Below are positions 1 through 5,924 of a DNA stretch of 8,481 nt, piece after piece. Source of the DNA: JBKPRX01 sp046734795 (GTDB taxonomy: Bacteria; Actinomycetota; Thermoleophilia; Gaiellales; Gaiellaceae); the NCBI GenBank assembly GCA_046734795.1, contig JBKPRX010000166.1:1-8481 (forward strand). The letters are read 5' to 3'. The notes beneath the pieces were generated by a model. The model was not told the DNA's origin, made no database searches, and saw nothing but the letters and a program-made list of their open reading frames with translations. Each line of letters starts with the position of its first letter. Position 1 is the first letter of the stretch. A program made the position numbers and the translations under genes.

Positions 1-1
1 C

Positions 2-685
2 CGCGGGCTTCCCGAGCAGCACGAACGTGCGGCGCGCTTCCTCCGCGGGCTCGGGCCGCCGCTCGTCGTGATCCCCGGCAACCACGACATCCCGTACACC
101 TTCCCGAACCGGTTCACGCGCACCTTCGCGGAGTTCGAGAGGCACTGGGAGACGACGGAGCCCGTCTACCGGTCGGAGCTCCTGCACGTCGTCGGCCTGA
201 ACTCCGTTCGGCCCTGGCGTCACCAGTCGGGCGGCCTGCGCCAGAGCCAGCTCGACACCGCCTCCCGGCTCCTCGACGAGGCGCACGACGGCGCGCTGCG
301 GGTCGCCGTCCTCCACCACCACCTGATCGGCGCGCCCTGGCGCACGCGGAAGAAGCCGGTCGCACGCCGAAATCACGTGCTCGGCTCGCTCGTCGACGCC
401 GGCGCGGAGCTCATCCTCGCCGGCCACATCCACCAGGCGGCGGTGAGCGAGCGACGGGAGTTCGAGGTCTCGACGGGCGGCGAGCACGGCGTGACGGTGG
501 CGATCGCGCCCGGGCTCGGGCAGCCGCGACCGAACCGGCGCGGCGAAGCGCGCGGCCTGCACCTCTTCGAGGCGAGCACGGAGTCGCTCCACGTCGAGAC
601 CTATGTCTGGCAGAGCGGCGAGTGGGGGCTGACGGCCGAGCGGGAGCTTCCGCGCGGCCGCAGACCCCTCGCCGTTCGCGCCTAG
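2..685 (+). CDS. Calcineurin-like metallophosphoesterase, 5'-partial
   Basis: C-terminal 227 residues of a metal-dependent phosphoesterase (calcineurin-like/CpdA-type superfamily, which hydrolyses phosphomono- or diesters at a two-metal centre). The frame is open from base 2 and reads LVVIPGNHDIPY, so an internal ATG at 68 inside this core strand cannot be the true start; the real start is upstream of the window. Visible metal-ligand motifs in fragment numbering are GNHD (26-29), a histidine cluster in VLHHHLIG (105-107) and GHIH (141-144), in the order expected for the family. The N-terminal DxH and GDx motifs should lie in the missing part. No signal peptide can be judged. The stop overlaps the stop of the convergent GlsB-like gene by four bases. 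The exact substrate cannot be told from sequence; cyclic-nucleotide phosphodiesterase activity is only one possibility. Family assignment is secure. Confidence 0.94.
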   Translation, partial: RGLPEQHERAARFLRGLGPPLVVIPGNHDIPYTFPNRFTRTFAEFERHWETTEPVYRSELLHVVGLNSVRPWRHQSGGLRQSQLDTASRLLDEAHDGALRVAVLHHHLIGAPWRTRKKPVARRNHVLGSLVDAGAELILAGHIHQAAVSERREFEVSTGGEHGVTVAIAPGLGQPRPNRRGEARGLHLFEASTESLHVETYVWQSGEWGLTAERELPRGRRPLAVRA

Positions 686-930
686 AACGCGCCTGCCGTC
701 CGGCGGCGGTCGCCGAAGAAGCGGCCGACGAGCGCCACCAGGATCACCGCGACGATGACGCCGACGATGAACTCGAGGATCGTGCTGGAGAAGATGATCC
801 CCGCGATCACGAGCGACGCGATCCCGATCAGGGTCGTGACGATGAACCCCATCGGGTCGCGGCCCGGATGGAACAGCCTTCCAAGGGCGCCGACAATGGC
901 GCCTACGATGATGAGCGCTATCCAGTGCAT
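682..930 (-). CDS. GlsB/YeaQ/YmgE-family small membrane protein (third copy)
   Basis: An 82-residue, almost entirely hydrophobic protein of the GlsB/YeaQ/YmgE (transglycosylase-associated) family; these are small inner-membrane proteins often linked to stress responses, with no established biochemical activity. Three membrane segments are visible: about 2-18, 28-47 and 50-68. The family signature LGRLFHPGRDPMG lies between the first and second segments, and the tail is basic (GRFFGDRRR). The ATG at 930 gives a typical family N-terminus (MHWIALIIVGAIVGALGRL), but I see no Shine-Dalgarno sequence in front of it; the coding strand there reads AAAAACTCCTGC. It is the last gene of a same-strand group of three, 28 bp after the stop of the second copy. 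It is the most diverged of the three, as the other two share PGPDPMP rather than PGRDPMG. Its stop overlaps that of the convergent phosphoesterase. Confidence 0.85.
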   Translation of the reverse strand: MHWIALIIVGAIVGALGRLFHPGRDPMGFIVTTLIGIASLVIAGIIFSSTILEFIVGVIVAVILVALVGRFFGDRRRTAGAF

Positions 931-947
931 GCAGGAGTTTTTGCCGT

Positions 948-963
948 TTTAGGGGCGCCTAAA
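948..963. repeat. Short inverted repeat in an A/T-richer gap
   Basis: TTTAGG (948-953) and CCTAAA (958-963) are perfect complements around a GGCG loop. The element overlaps the stop codon of the second GlsB-like gene and lies in the 28-bp leader of the third. The stretch around 936-964 is noticeably richer in A and T than its surroundings. Neither side has the T tract of an intrinsic terminator. It could be a small mRNA hairpin between the two genes or an operator half-site pair, or it could be chance. Confidence 0.35.
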
Positions 964-1246
964 CCCGGGGCAGCCGTCGGGCCGCCGGGCCGGTAAGGCC
1001 GCGGTGCTGCACAAAGCGGCGGTAGAGGTAGAGCAGGAGCACCGCGCCGAGGAAGGCGAAGATGAACCCGCCGGCCGTGCCGATGAGGATCCGCGCGATG
1101 AGCCCGCCGACGAGCGACCCGCCGAGCCCGAGGCCGACGGTGGCGTACCACGGCATCGGATCCGGGCCGGGAAGAGCGAGGCGCGCGAGCCCGCCGACGA
1201 CGAACCCCCAGACGAGCAGGATGAGGATGAAGGCGAGGAGCCCGAT
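959..1246 (-). CDS. GlsB/YeaQ/YmgE-family membrane protein (second copy, no canonical start)
   Basis: Second GlsB-like gene. The first ATG (1154-1156) would give only 65 residues and would delete the first membrane segment. The same frame upstream reads GLLAFILILLVWGFVV then GGLARLALPGPDP directly into that Met, which is exactly the family N-terminus and matches the first copy (GFVIGSLARWAVPGPDPMP). Coding therefore extends upstream, but between the preceding TAG (1256-1258) and 1156 there is no ATG, GTG or TTG. The end given here is an ATC (1244-1246), a rare start type, with the G-rich AGTAGG 8-9 bases upstream; CTC at 1238-1240 is the codon aligned with the GTG of the first copy, and CTG occurs at 1217-1219. 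From ATC the product is 95 residues with three membrane segments, ending RRLPRV where the first copy continues into a SHOCT linker. The coding nature is convincing; the start is unresolved. A single-base error or mutation of ATG to ATC is an alternative. Confidence 0.72.
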   Translation of the reverse strand: MGLLAFILILLVWGFVVGGLARLALPGPDPMPWYATVGLGLGGSLVGGLIARILIGTAGGFIFAFLGAVLLLYLYRRFVQHRGLTGPAARRLPRV

Positions 1247-1255
1247 GAGGAGAGC

Positions 1256-1792
1256 CTACTGCCGCTCGTCGAGGAGCGCGGCCCGCTTGGCCCGGAGCTC
1301 CTCGTCCGTCAGCAGGCCCGCCTCGTGCAGGTCCTCGAGCTTGCGGAGGTTCTCGAGCCGCTCGAGGTCGGGGTCGTGCTCCTCGGCCACGGGCTCGGTC
1401 TGAACGAGCGGGCGCGGACCGCCGGGCCGGCCGACGGAGTCCGGGTCGATGCCGAGCTGGAGGAGCCGGCGTCGGAGCCGCGGGATGCCGAAGCCCTTCG
1501 TCGGCAGCCGGCGCGCATCCGGGCCGGTCACCGGCCGCCCCTGGATGAAACGGCGGTAGGCGATCACGACGAGCGCGGAGGCGGCGATCGAGGCGATCAC
1601 CGTGAAGTAGAGGTCGGTGCGGGTTCCGGTGCCGACGATCGCGACCATGATCCCGCCGCCGACGAGCGAGCCGGTGAGCCCGATGAAGATCGTGAGCCAG
1701 GCCGGCATCGGATCTGGACCCGGCACTGCCCACCGGGCGAGCGAGCCGATCACGAAGCCGAAGGCGACCGCGGAGATGAAGTACGCGAGCAC
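1256..1792 (-). CDS. GlsB/YeaQ/YmgE-like membrane protein with C-terminal SHOCT domain (first copy)
   Basis: A 178-residue fusion. Residues about 1-90 form a three-segment GlsB/YeaQ/YmgE membrane domain (signature LARWAVPGPDPMP, then GLTGSLVGGG). Residues 91-139 are a basic, Pro-rich linker (GFGIPRLRRRLLQLGIDPDS). Residues about 140-178 are a SHOCT domain (short C-terminal helical domain), recognisable from LRKLEDLHEAGLLTDEEL followed by AKRAALLDERQ. SHOCT modules occur at the end of many unrelated membrane proteins and are thought to mediate oligomerisation or attachment. The start is GTG at 1790-1792; no other start lies upstream in frame, and a GGAG ends only one base before it, too close to be an ideal ribosome binding site, so initiation may be weak. 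It heads the three-gene cluster and is divergent from the beta-propeller gene across 103 bp. It is closer to the second copy than to the third, suggesting tandem duplication. Confidence 0.85.
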   Translation of the reverse strand: MLAYFISAVAFGFVIGSLARWAVPGPDPMPAWLTIFIGLTGSLVGGGIMVAIVGTGTRTDLYFTVIASIAASALVVIAYRRFIQGRPVTGPDARRLPTKGFGIPRLRRRLLQLGIDPDSVGRPGGPRPLVQTEPVAEEHDPDLERLENLRKLEDLHEAGLLTDEELRAKRAALLDERQ

Positions 1793-1829
1793 TCCGCAAG
1801 CCTGCCACGACCAGACCCGATTACGCCTC

Positions 1830-1859
1830 TTGACCTTTTGCTGCCTACGTGCTTACGCT
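1830..1859 (+). promoter_or_regulatory. Candidate sigma-70-type promoter for the beta-propeller gene
   Basis: TTGACC at 1830-1835 matches the -35 consensus at five of six positions. TACGCT at 1854-1859 is a weak -10 (three of six), with an 18-base spacer. This places a transcription start near 1866, about 30 bases before the ATG at 1896 and ahead of its ribosome binding site. The 103-bp region 1793-1895 must also hold the promoter of the divergent GlsB cluster, for which I could not pick a convincing -10/-35 pair. Confidence 0.4.
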
Positions 1860-1883
1860 GATCCGGCTGCGGGTCCGACCAGC

Positions 1884-1889
1884 AAGGAG
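1884..1889 (+). promoter_or_regulatory. Ribosome binding site deciding the beta-propeller start
   Basis: AAGGAG at 1884-1889 lies six bases before ATG 1896-1898. This near-consensus Shine-Dalgarno sequence, followed at once by an N-terminal signal peptide, selects 1896 over the in-frame upstream ATG at 1617, which lies inside the opposing GlsB-like gene. Confidence 0.75.
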
Positions 1890-1895
1890 CAGTAC

Positions 1896-3392
1896 ATGAG
1901 CTTCCACCCGCGTCCCTCGAGAGGTCGTCTCGCGCTGGTCGTCGGCGCAGCGGCGGCCGCCGTGCTCGTGCTCAGCGCTACCGCGAGCGCCGTCATCCCG
2001 GTCGTGAAGATCGCGACCGACCCGTTCACGAACTCGACCAGCCAGCACAAGACGATCGTCGAGCCGGACTCGTACTCGTTCGGGTCCACCCTCGTCTCTG
2101 CGGCGCAGTTCGGGCGCTTCTTCGACGGCGGCGCGTCCGACATCGGCTGGGCGACGTCGACGAACAACGGCGTATCGTGGACGAGCGGCGTCATGCCCGG
2201 GATCACCGGGTTCACGAACCCGCCGGGCCCGTATGCGCGGGTCAGCGACCCGTCCGTCGCGTTCGACGCGCGGCACAACGTCTGGATGGTCTCGTCGCTC
2301 GCGCTCAACGCGAGCCCGAGCGGCGTCGCGGTGATCGTGAACCGCTCCACGAACGGCGGCCTCACCTGGGGGAATCCCGTCACGGTTCACGCCGCCGGAG
2401 TGGGTGAGGATCTCGACAAGAACTGGACGGTCTGCGACAACACGCCGACGAGCCCGTTCTACGGCTCGTGCTACACGACGTGGGACGACTTCGGCCACGG
2501 GAACCGCTTCCGGGCGGCGTACTCGCGTAACGGCGGCCTGACCTGGACGCAGTCGACGACGCCGAACCAGGGCGTGATCGGCGGGCAGCCGCTCACACTC
2601 CCGAACGGGAACGTCGTCGTCCCACTCGACAGCGCGGACGAGACGCAGCTCGGCCGCTCGATCTCGACGAACGGCGGCGTCAGCTACGGGACCGCGTTCG
2701 TGATCACGACCATCACGGCGGCCAACGATCCCGGCAACATCCGCAGCGGCCCGCTTCCCTCGGCGGAGATCTCCGGTGACGGCAAGATCTACGTCGTCTG
2801 GGAGGACTGCCGCTTCCGGGTCGGGTGCACGACGAACGACCTCGTGTACACGACCTCCACGAACGGCACGACGTGGACGGCTGTCCAGCGCATCCCGATC
2901 GACCCGGTGACGAGCATCGTCGACCATTTCATCCCGGGCGTCGGCGTCGACCGGAACTCGTCGGGGGCGTCGATCAGGGTCGGCGTGACCTACTACTACT
3001 ACCCGAACGTCGCCTGCACGTTCGCGACGTGCCAGCTGCGCGTCGGCTTCATCAAGTCCTCGAACGGCGGCTCGACGTGGAACGCGGCCATCGACGTTGC
3101 CGGGCCGATGACGATGAGCTGGCTCCCGAACACGAGCCAGGGCCGGATGGTCGGGGACTACATCTCGACCTCGTACAACGCGAACGGCCTGGCGTTCGGC
3201 TTCTTCGCTCGGGCCTTCGCGCCCACCGCGGGCGGGACGGACTGCCAGACCGCGACGCCGAACTGCGACCAGGGGCTCTACACCTTCGCGACCGGTCAGG
3301 CCGCGGCGGCGGGCGCCCTGACGGCGAACGACCCGGTGGTCTACACGGCCAAGGCGCAGCCGGGCGCCTCGGCCTTCGCGCACCGCCACTAA
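1896..3392 (+). CDS. Exported sialidase-fold (BNR/Asp-box) beta-propeller protein
   Basis: 498 residues. The N-terminus is a clear Sec signal peptide: basic MSFHPRPSRGR, a hydrophobic core at 12-29, and a likely cleavage after A30-S31-A32. The mature part carries six Asp-box-like motifs at residues 88-95, 151-158, 210-217, 257-264, 321-327 and 388-395 (e.g. STNGGLTW, SRNGGLTW, SSNGGSTW), 47-67 residues apart, as expected for blades of a six-bladed sialidase-type propeller. In every motif the usual Asp is Asn, and the fifth is one residue short. Eight cysteines occur as close pairs (180/192, 305/311, 374/379, 450/457), consistent with disulfides outside the cell. GRMVGDYIS near the end is a pattern I recall from actinobacterial sialidase-like proteins. 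I see no N-terminal FRIP motif and cannot identify the sialidase arginine triad, so catalytic sialidase activity is doubtful; a binding or other glycosidase-like role is possible. There is no LPXTG or C-terminal anchor, so it is probably secreted. It converges on uvrB with 7 bp between stops. Confidence 0.87.
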   Translation: MSFHPRPSRGRLALVVGAAAAAVLVLSATASAVIPVVKIATDPFTNSTSQHKTIVEPDSYSFGSTLVSAAQFGRFFDGGASDIGWATSTNNGVSWTSGVMPGITGFTNPPGPYARVSDPSVAFDARHNVWMVSSLALNASPSGVAVIVNRSTNGGLTWGNPVTVHAAGVGEDLDKNWTVCDNTPTSPFYGSCYTTWDDFGHGNRFRAAYSRNGGLTWTQSTTPNQGVIGGQPLTLPNGNVVVPLDSADETQLGRSISTNGGVSYGTAFVITTITAANDPGNIRSGPLPSAEISGDGKIYVVWEDCRFRVGCTTNDLVYTTSTNGTTWTAVQRIPIDPVTSIVDHFIPGVGVDRNSSGASIRVGVTYYYYPNVACTFATCQLRVGFIKSSNGGSTWNAAIDVAGPMTMSWLPNTSQGRMVGDYISTSYNANGLAFGFFARAFAPTAGGTDCQTATPNCDQGLYTFATGQAAAAGALTANDPVVYTAKAQPGASAFAHRH

Positions 3393-3399
3393 GTCGAAA

Positions 3400-5406
3400 T
3401 CAAGCCGGAGCTTCGGCGAGGGCGACGAGCTCTCGCCGAAGCTCCTTGATCTCGTCGCGGAGCTTCGCCGCGTACTCGAAGCGGAGCTCCTCGGCGGCGG
3501 CGAACATCTCCTCCTCGAGCTGGATCACGAGCTTCTCCAGCTCGCTGCGGTCCATGCCCTCGACCTGCGCGCGGCCGCGGCGCCGCCGCCCGGGCACCGT
3601 CGGCTGCTCGAGAGCAAGGAACTCGGCGATGTCGGACACGCCCTTGACGATCGACGCCGGCGTGATCCCGTGCTCCTCGTTGTAGGCGAGCTGGACGCGG
3701 CGGCGGCGCTCGGTCTCGTCGAGGGCACCCTGGATCGCCTCGGTCAGCTTGTCGGCGTACATGAGCACCTTGCCGTTCACGTTCCGCGCCGCCCGGCCGA
3801 TCGTCTGGATCAGCGCCGTCTTGCCGCGCAGGAAGCCCTCCTTGTCCGCGTCGAGCACGGCCACAAGCGACACCTCGGGCAGGTCGAGCCCCTCGCGGAG
3901 GAGGTTCACGCCGACGAGCACGTCGTACTCGCCGAGCCGGAGCTCGCGGATGATCTGGATCCGCTCCAGCGTGTCGATCTCCGAGTGGAGGTAGCGCGCG
4001 CGGACGCCCGACTCGAGCAGGTAGTCGGTCAGGTCCTCGGCCATCTTCTTCGTCAGGGTCGTCACGAGCACGCGCTCGCCCGCCTCCTCGCGGCGGCGGA
4101 TCTCGTTCAGCAGGTCGTCGATCTGATTCCGCGTCGCGCGCAGCTCGACCTCGGGATCCACGACGCCCGTGGGGCGGATCAGCTGCTCGGCGATCCGCGT
4201 CGAGTGGCGGAGCTCGAACGGCCCAGGCGTCGCCGAGACGAAGACGAGCTGCGGCACCTTCTCGAGGAACTCGTCGAAGCGAAGCGGCCGGTTGTCGAGC
4301 GCGGAGGGGAGCCGGAAGCCGAAGTCGACGAGCGTCTGCTTGCGCGACCTGTCCCCTTCGTACATGCCTCCAAGCTGCGGCACGGTCTGGTGCGACTCGT
4401 CGACGAAGACGACGAAGTCGGACGAGAAGTAATCGAGCAGCGTGAAGGGGTGCGTCCCCGGCGCGCGGCCCTCGAGGATGCGCGAGTAGTTCTCGATCCC
4501 GGAGCAGAAGCCGAGCTCCTGCAGCATCTCGAGGTCGTACTCGGTGCGCTGCCGCAGGCGGTGCGCCTCGAGCATCTTCCCCTGGAGCTCGAACATCTTC
4601 ACCTGCTCCTCGAGCTCGTGGCGGATCTCGTGGAGCGCCCGCTCGATCGTCGGCTTCGAGGTGACGTACTCGGTCGCGGGCCAGATCGCGACGTTGTCGA
4701 GCTTCGCGTAGATCTCGCCGGTGAGCGGGTCGAAGTGACTGATCTGCTCCACCTCGTCGCCGAAGAACGAGATCCGGTACGCCGTCTCCGAGTTCGCAGG
4801 CTGGATCTCGACGACGTCGCCCTTCACGCGGAAGCGGCCGCGGCCGAGCGACGTGTCGTTGCGCGCGTACTGGCTGTCGATCAGCTTGCGCAGGACGAGG
4901 TCGCGGTCGTGCTCCTCCCCCACCTCGAGGATCAGCACGCGCTCGCGCCACTCCTCCGGAGAGCCGAGGCCGTAGATGCACGAGACCGAGGCGACGACGA
5001 CGACGTCGCGGCGAGTGAAGAGCGCCGAGGTGGCGGCGAGGCGCAGGCGCGCGATGTCGTCGTTCTGGGACGAGTCCTTCTCGATGTACAGGTCGGCCTG
5101 CGGAACGTACGCCTCCGGCTGGTAGTAGTCGTAGTAGGAGACGAAGTACTCGACCGCGTTCTGGGGAAAGAACTCCCGGAACTCGTTGCAGAGCTGCGCG
5201 GCGAGCGTCTTGTTGTGGGCGATCACGAGCGCCGGCTTCTGCACCTGCTCGATCACCCACGCCATCGTGGCCGTCTTGCCGGTCCCCGTCGCGCCGAGGA
5301 GCGTCTGGTAGCGCTCGCCCGCGGTCAGTCCCTCGGCGAGCGAGGCGATCGCCGTCGGCTGGTCTCCGGTGGGCCGGTACGCCTGCGAGGTTTCGAACGG
5401 CGGCAT
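3400..5406 (-). CDS. uvrB: UvrABC system protein B (excinuclease subunit)
   Basis: Complete 668-residue UvrB, the damage-verifying, ATP-dependent subunit of bacterial nucleotide excision repair; it is loaded by UvrA and recruits UvrC for incision. Visible features: PTGDQPTAI (12-20) and Walker A GATGTGKT (38-45); the Tyr-rich damage-probing beta-hairpin region YFVSYYDYYQPEAYVPQ (87-103) followed by DLYIEKDSSQN; the Walker B-type DESHQT near 335; VSATPG near 392; helicase motifs NLLREGLDLPE near 500 and QTIGRAARN near 533; and a C-terminal UVR coiled-coil domain (about 621-656) that contacts UvrC. Length and motif order are normal, with no missing key residue. ATG 5404-5406 gives the expected N-terminus; no strong Shine-Dalgarno sequence precedes it. 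uvrA and uvrC are not in the window. I found no LexA/SOS box in the short upstream gap. A strong inverted repeat lies in the last codons. Confidence 0.99.
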   Translation of the reverse strand: MPPFETSQAYRPTGDQPTAIASLAEGLTAGERYQTLLGATGTGKTATMAWVIEQVQKPALVIAHNKTLAAQLCNEFREFFPQNAVEYFVSYYDYYQPEAYVPQADLYIEKDSSQNDDIARLRLAATSALFTRRDVVVVASVSCIYGLGSPEEWRERVLILEVGEEHDRDLVLRKLIDSQYARNDTSLGRGRFRVKGDVVEIQPANSETAYRISFFGDEVEQISHFDPLTGEIYAKLDNVAIWPATEYVTSKPTIERALHEIRHELEEQVKMFELQGKMLEAHRLRQRTEYDLEMLQELGFCSGIENYSRILEGRAPGTHPFTLLDYFSSDFVVFVDESHQTVPQLGGMYEGDRSRKQTLVDFGFRLPSALDNRPLRFDEFLEKVPQLVFVSATPGPFELRHSTRIAEQLIRPTGVVDPEVELRATRNQIDDLLNEIRRREEAGERVLVTTLTKKMAEDLTDYLLESGVRARYLHSEIDTLERIQIIRELRLGEYDVLVGVNLLREGLDLPEVSLVAVLDADKEGFLRGKTALIQTIGRAARNVNGKVLMYADKLTEAIQGALDETERRRRVQLAYNEEHGITPASIVKGVSDIAEFLALEQPTVPGRRRRGRAQVEGMDRSELEKLVIQLEEEMFAAAEELRFEYAAKLRDEIKELRRELVALAEAPA
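3407..3445. terminator. Perfect 14-bp inverted repeat, possible bidirectional terminator
   Basis: GGAGCTTCGGCGAG (3407-3420) and CTCGCCGAAGCTCC (3432-3445) are perfect complements around an 11-base loop. The element starts 15 bases after the stop of the + strand propeller gene, so it is well placed to terminate that transcript. It lies inside the last 15 codons of uvrB on the other strand, where it encodes ELRRELVALAEAP. Neither side has a proper T tract (only TT on + before GATC), so an L-shaped, U-poor terminator or an mRNA 3'-end stabiliser is the likeliest reading. Function is inferred; the repeat itself is certain. Confidence 0.5.
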
Positions 5407-5412
5407 CCGGCC

Positions 5413-5417
5413 AAGGG
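5413..5417 (+). promoter_or_regulatory. Ribosome binding site for the DUF1360 gene
   Basis: AAGGG at 5413-5417 is eight bases before GTG 5426-5428. It supports that start over an in-frame ATG at 5369, which lies inside the opposing uvrB coding region. The site fills most of the 19 bp separating the two divergent start codons. Confidence 0.5.
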
Positions 5418-5425
5418 TATCTGCC

Positions 5426-5905
5426 GTGTCGACGCGAACCTCCGCCCCGCCCTACGGCGCATACGCCGCCATCATGGGCGCGTTCGCGGGCGGGCTTGCG
5501 CTCGCCGGAGTGCTGGCGCGGGCGCTCGACCGCGACCCGCAGGAGCACACCGCGCTCGACCTCGTCGCGCTCGGCGCGGCGACGTTCAAGGCGGCGCGCA
5601 CGCTCTCGCACGACGAGGTGACGAGCTTCCTCCGCGAGCCGTTCGTGGAGGGCTCCGCGCACGAGGGCGGCGAGGAGCCGGTCGCGACCGGCGACCTGCA
5701 CCAGGCGATCGGCGAGCTCGTCACGTGCTCACGCTGCATCGGAACCTGGGTGGCGGCCGGCCTCGCGACGACGCAGATCCTCGCGCCGCGCTTCGGGCGC
5801 GTCTTGACGTGGACGCTCGGCGCTGCGGGCCTGAACGACTTCCTCCAGGCCGGCTTCGCCGCGCTCACCCAGAAGTCGAACGAGCTCGAGCGGCGGACGA
5901 GCTAG
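5426..5905 (+). CDS. DUF1360-family membrane protein
   Basis: 159 residues from GTG 5426, chosen because AAGGG stands eight bases upstream and because the longer open frame would run into uvrB. It matches the DUF1360 pattern: D45-LVALGAATFKAAR, then a DEVTSFLREPF segment ending at F73, a polar insert rich in Gly/Glu, and GELVTCSRCIGTWVAAGL with a Cys-x-x-Cys at C101/C104. Three hydrophobic stretches (about 10-30, 105-118 and 128-150) suggest a small integral membrane protein. The family has no established function; related proteins occur in Bacillus and actinobacteria. The conserved acidic, basic and Cys residues hint at a metal or redox role, but that is inference. It is divergent from uvrB, and a GC-only inverted repeat (5927-5941) stands 21 bases after its stop. 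An alternative start is ATG 5474, which would cut into the first membrane segment. Confidence 0.8.
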   Translation: MSTRTSAPPYGAYAAIMGAFAGGLALAGVLARALDRDPQEHTALDLVALGAATFKAARTLSHDEVTSFLREPFVEGSAHEGGEEPVATGDLHQAIGELVTCSRCIGTWVAAGLATTQILAPRFGRVLTWTLGAAGLNDFLQAGFAALTQKSNELERRTS

Positions 5906-5924
5906 CAAGGCGGGCGACGAGCAG

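Noticed and set aside
918..1808. 296-residue - strand open frame across the GlsB cluster
   Set aside because: Arg/Ala/Pro-rich shadow; a different frame on the same strand encodes three recognisable GlsB domains.
1617..1895. Upstream extension of the propeller gene to ATG 1617
   Set aside because: It lies opposite a real GlsB-SHOCT gene, while ATG 1896 has AAGGAG and a signal peptide directly after it.
2157..3080. Repeated ACGAACGGCGGC-like strings as a DNA repeat or CRISPR-like array
   Set aside because: They are imperfect, spaced by 47-67 codons in frame, and explained by the protein's Asp-box-like motifs.
1845..3389. 514-residue open frame on the - strand opposite the propeller gene
   Set aside because: Arg/Val/Asp-rich low-complexity translation typical of antisense frames; the + strand has a signal peptide, a ribosome binding site and repeat motifs.
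5369..5425. Upstream start for the DUF1360 gene at ATG 5369
   Set aside because: It would overlap the start of uvrB; GTG 5426 has a ribosome binding site and fits the family N-terminus.
5407..5500. LexA/SOS box upstream of uvrB
   Set aside because: I found no GAAC-N4-GTTC-like palindrome in the gap or nearby 5' end of the DUF1360 gene.
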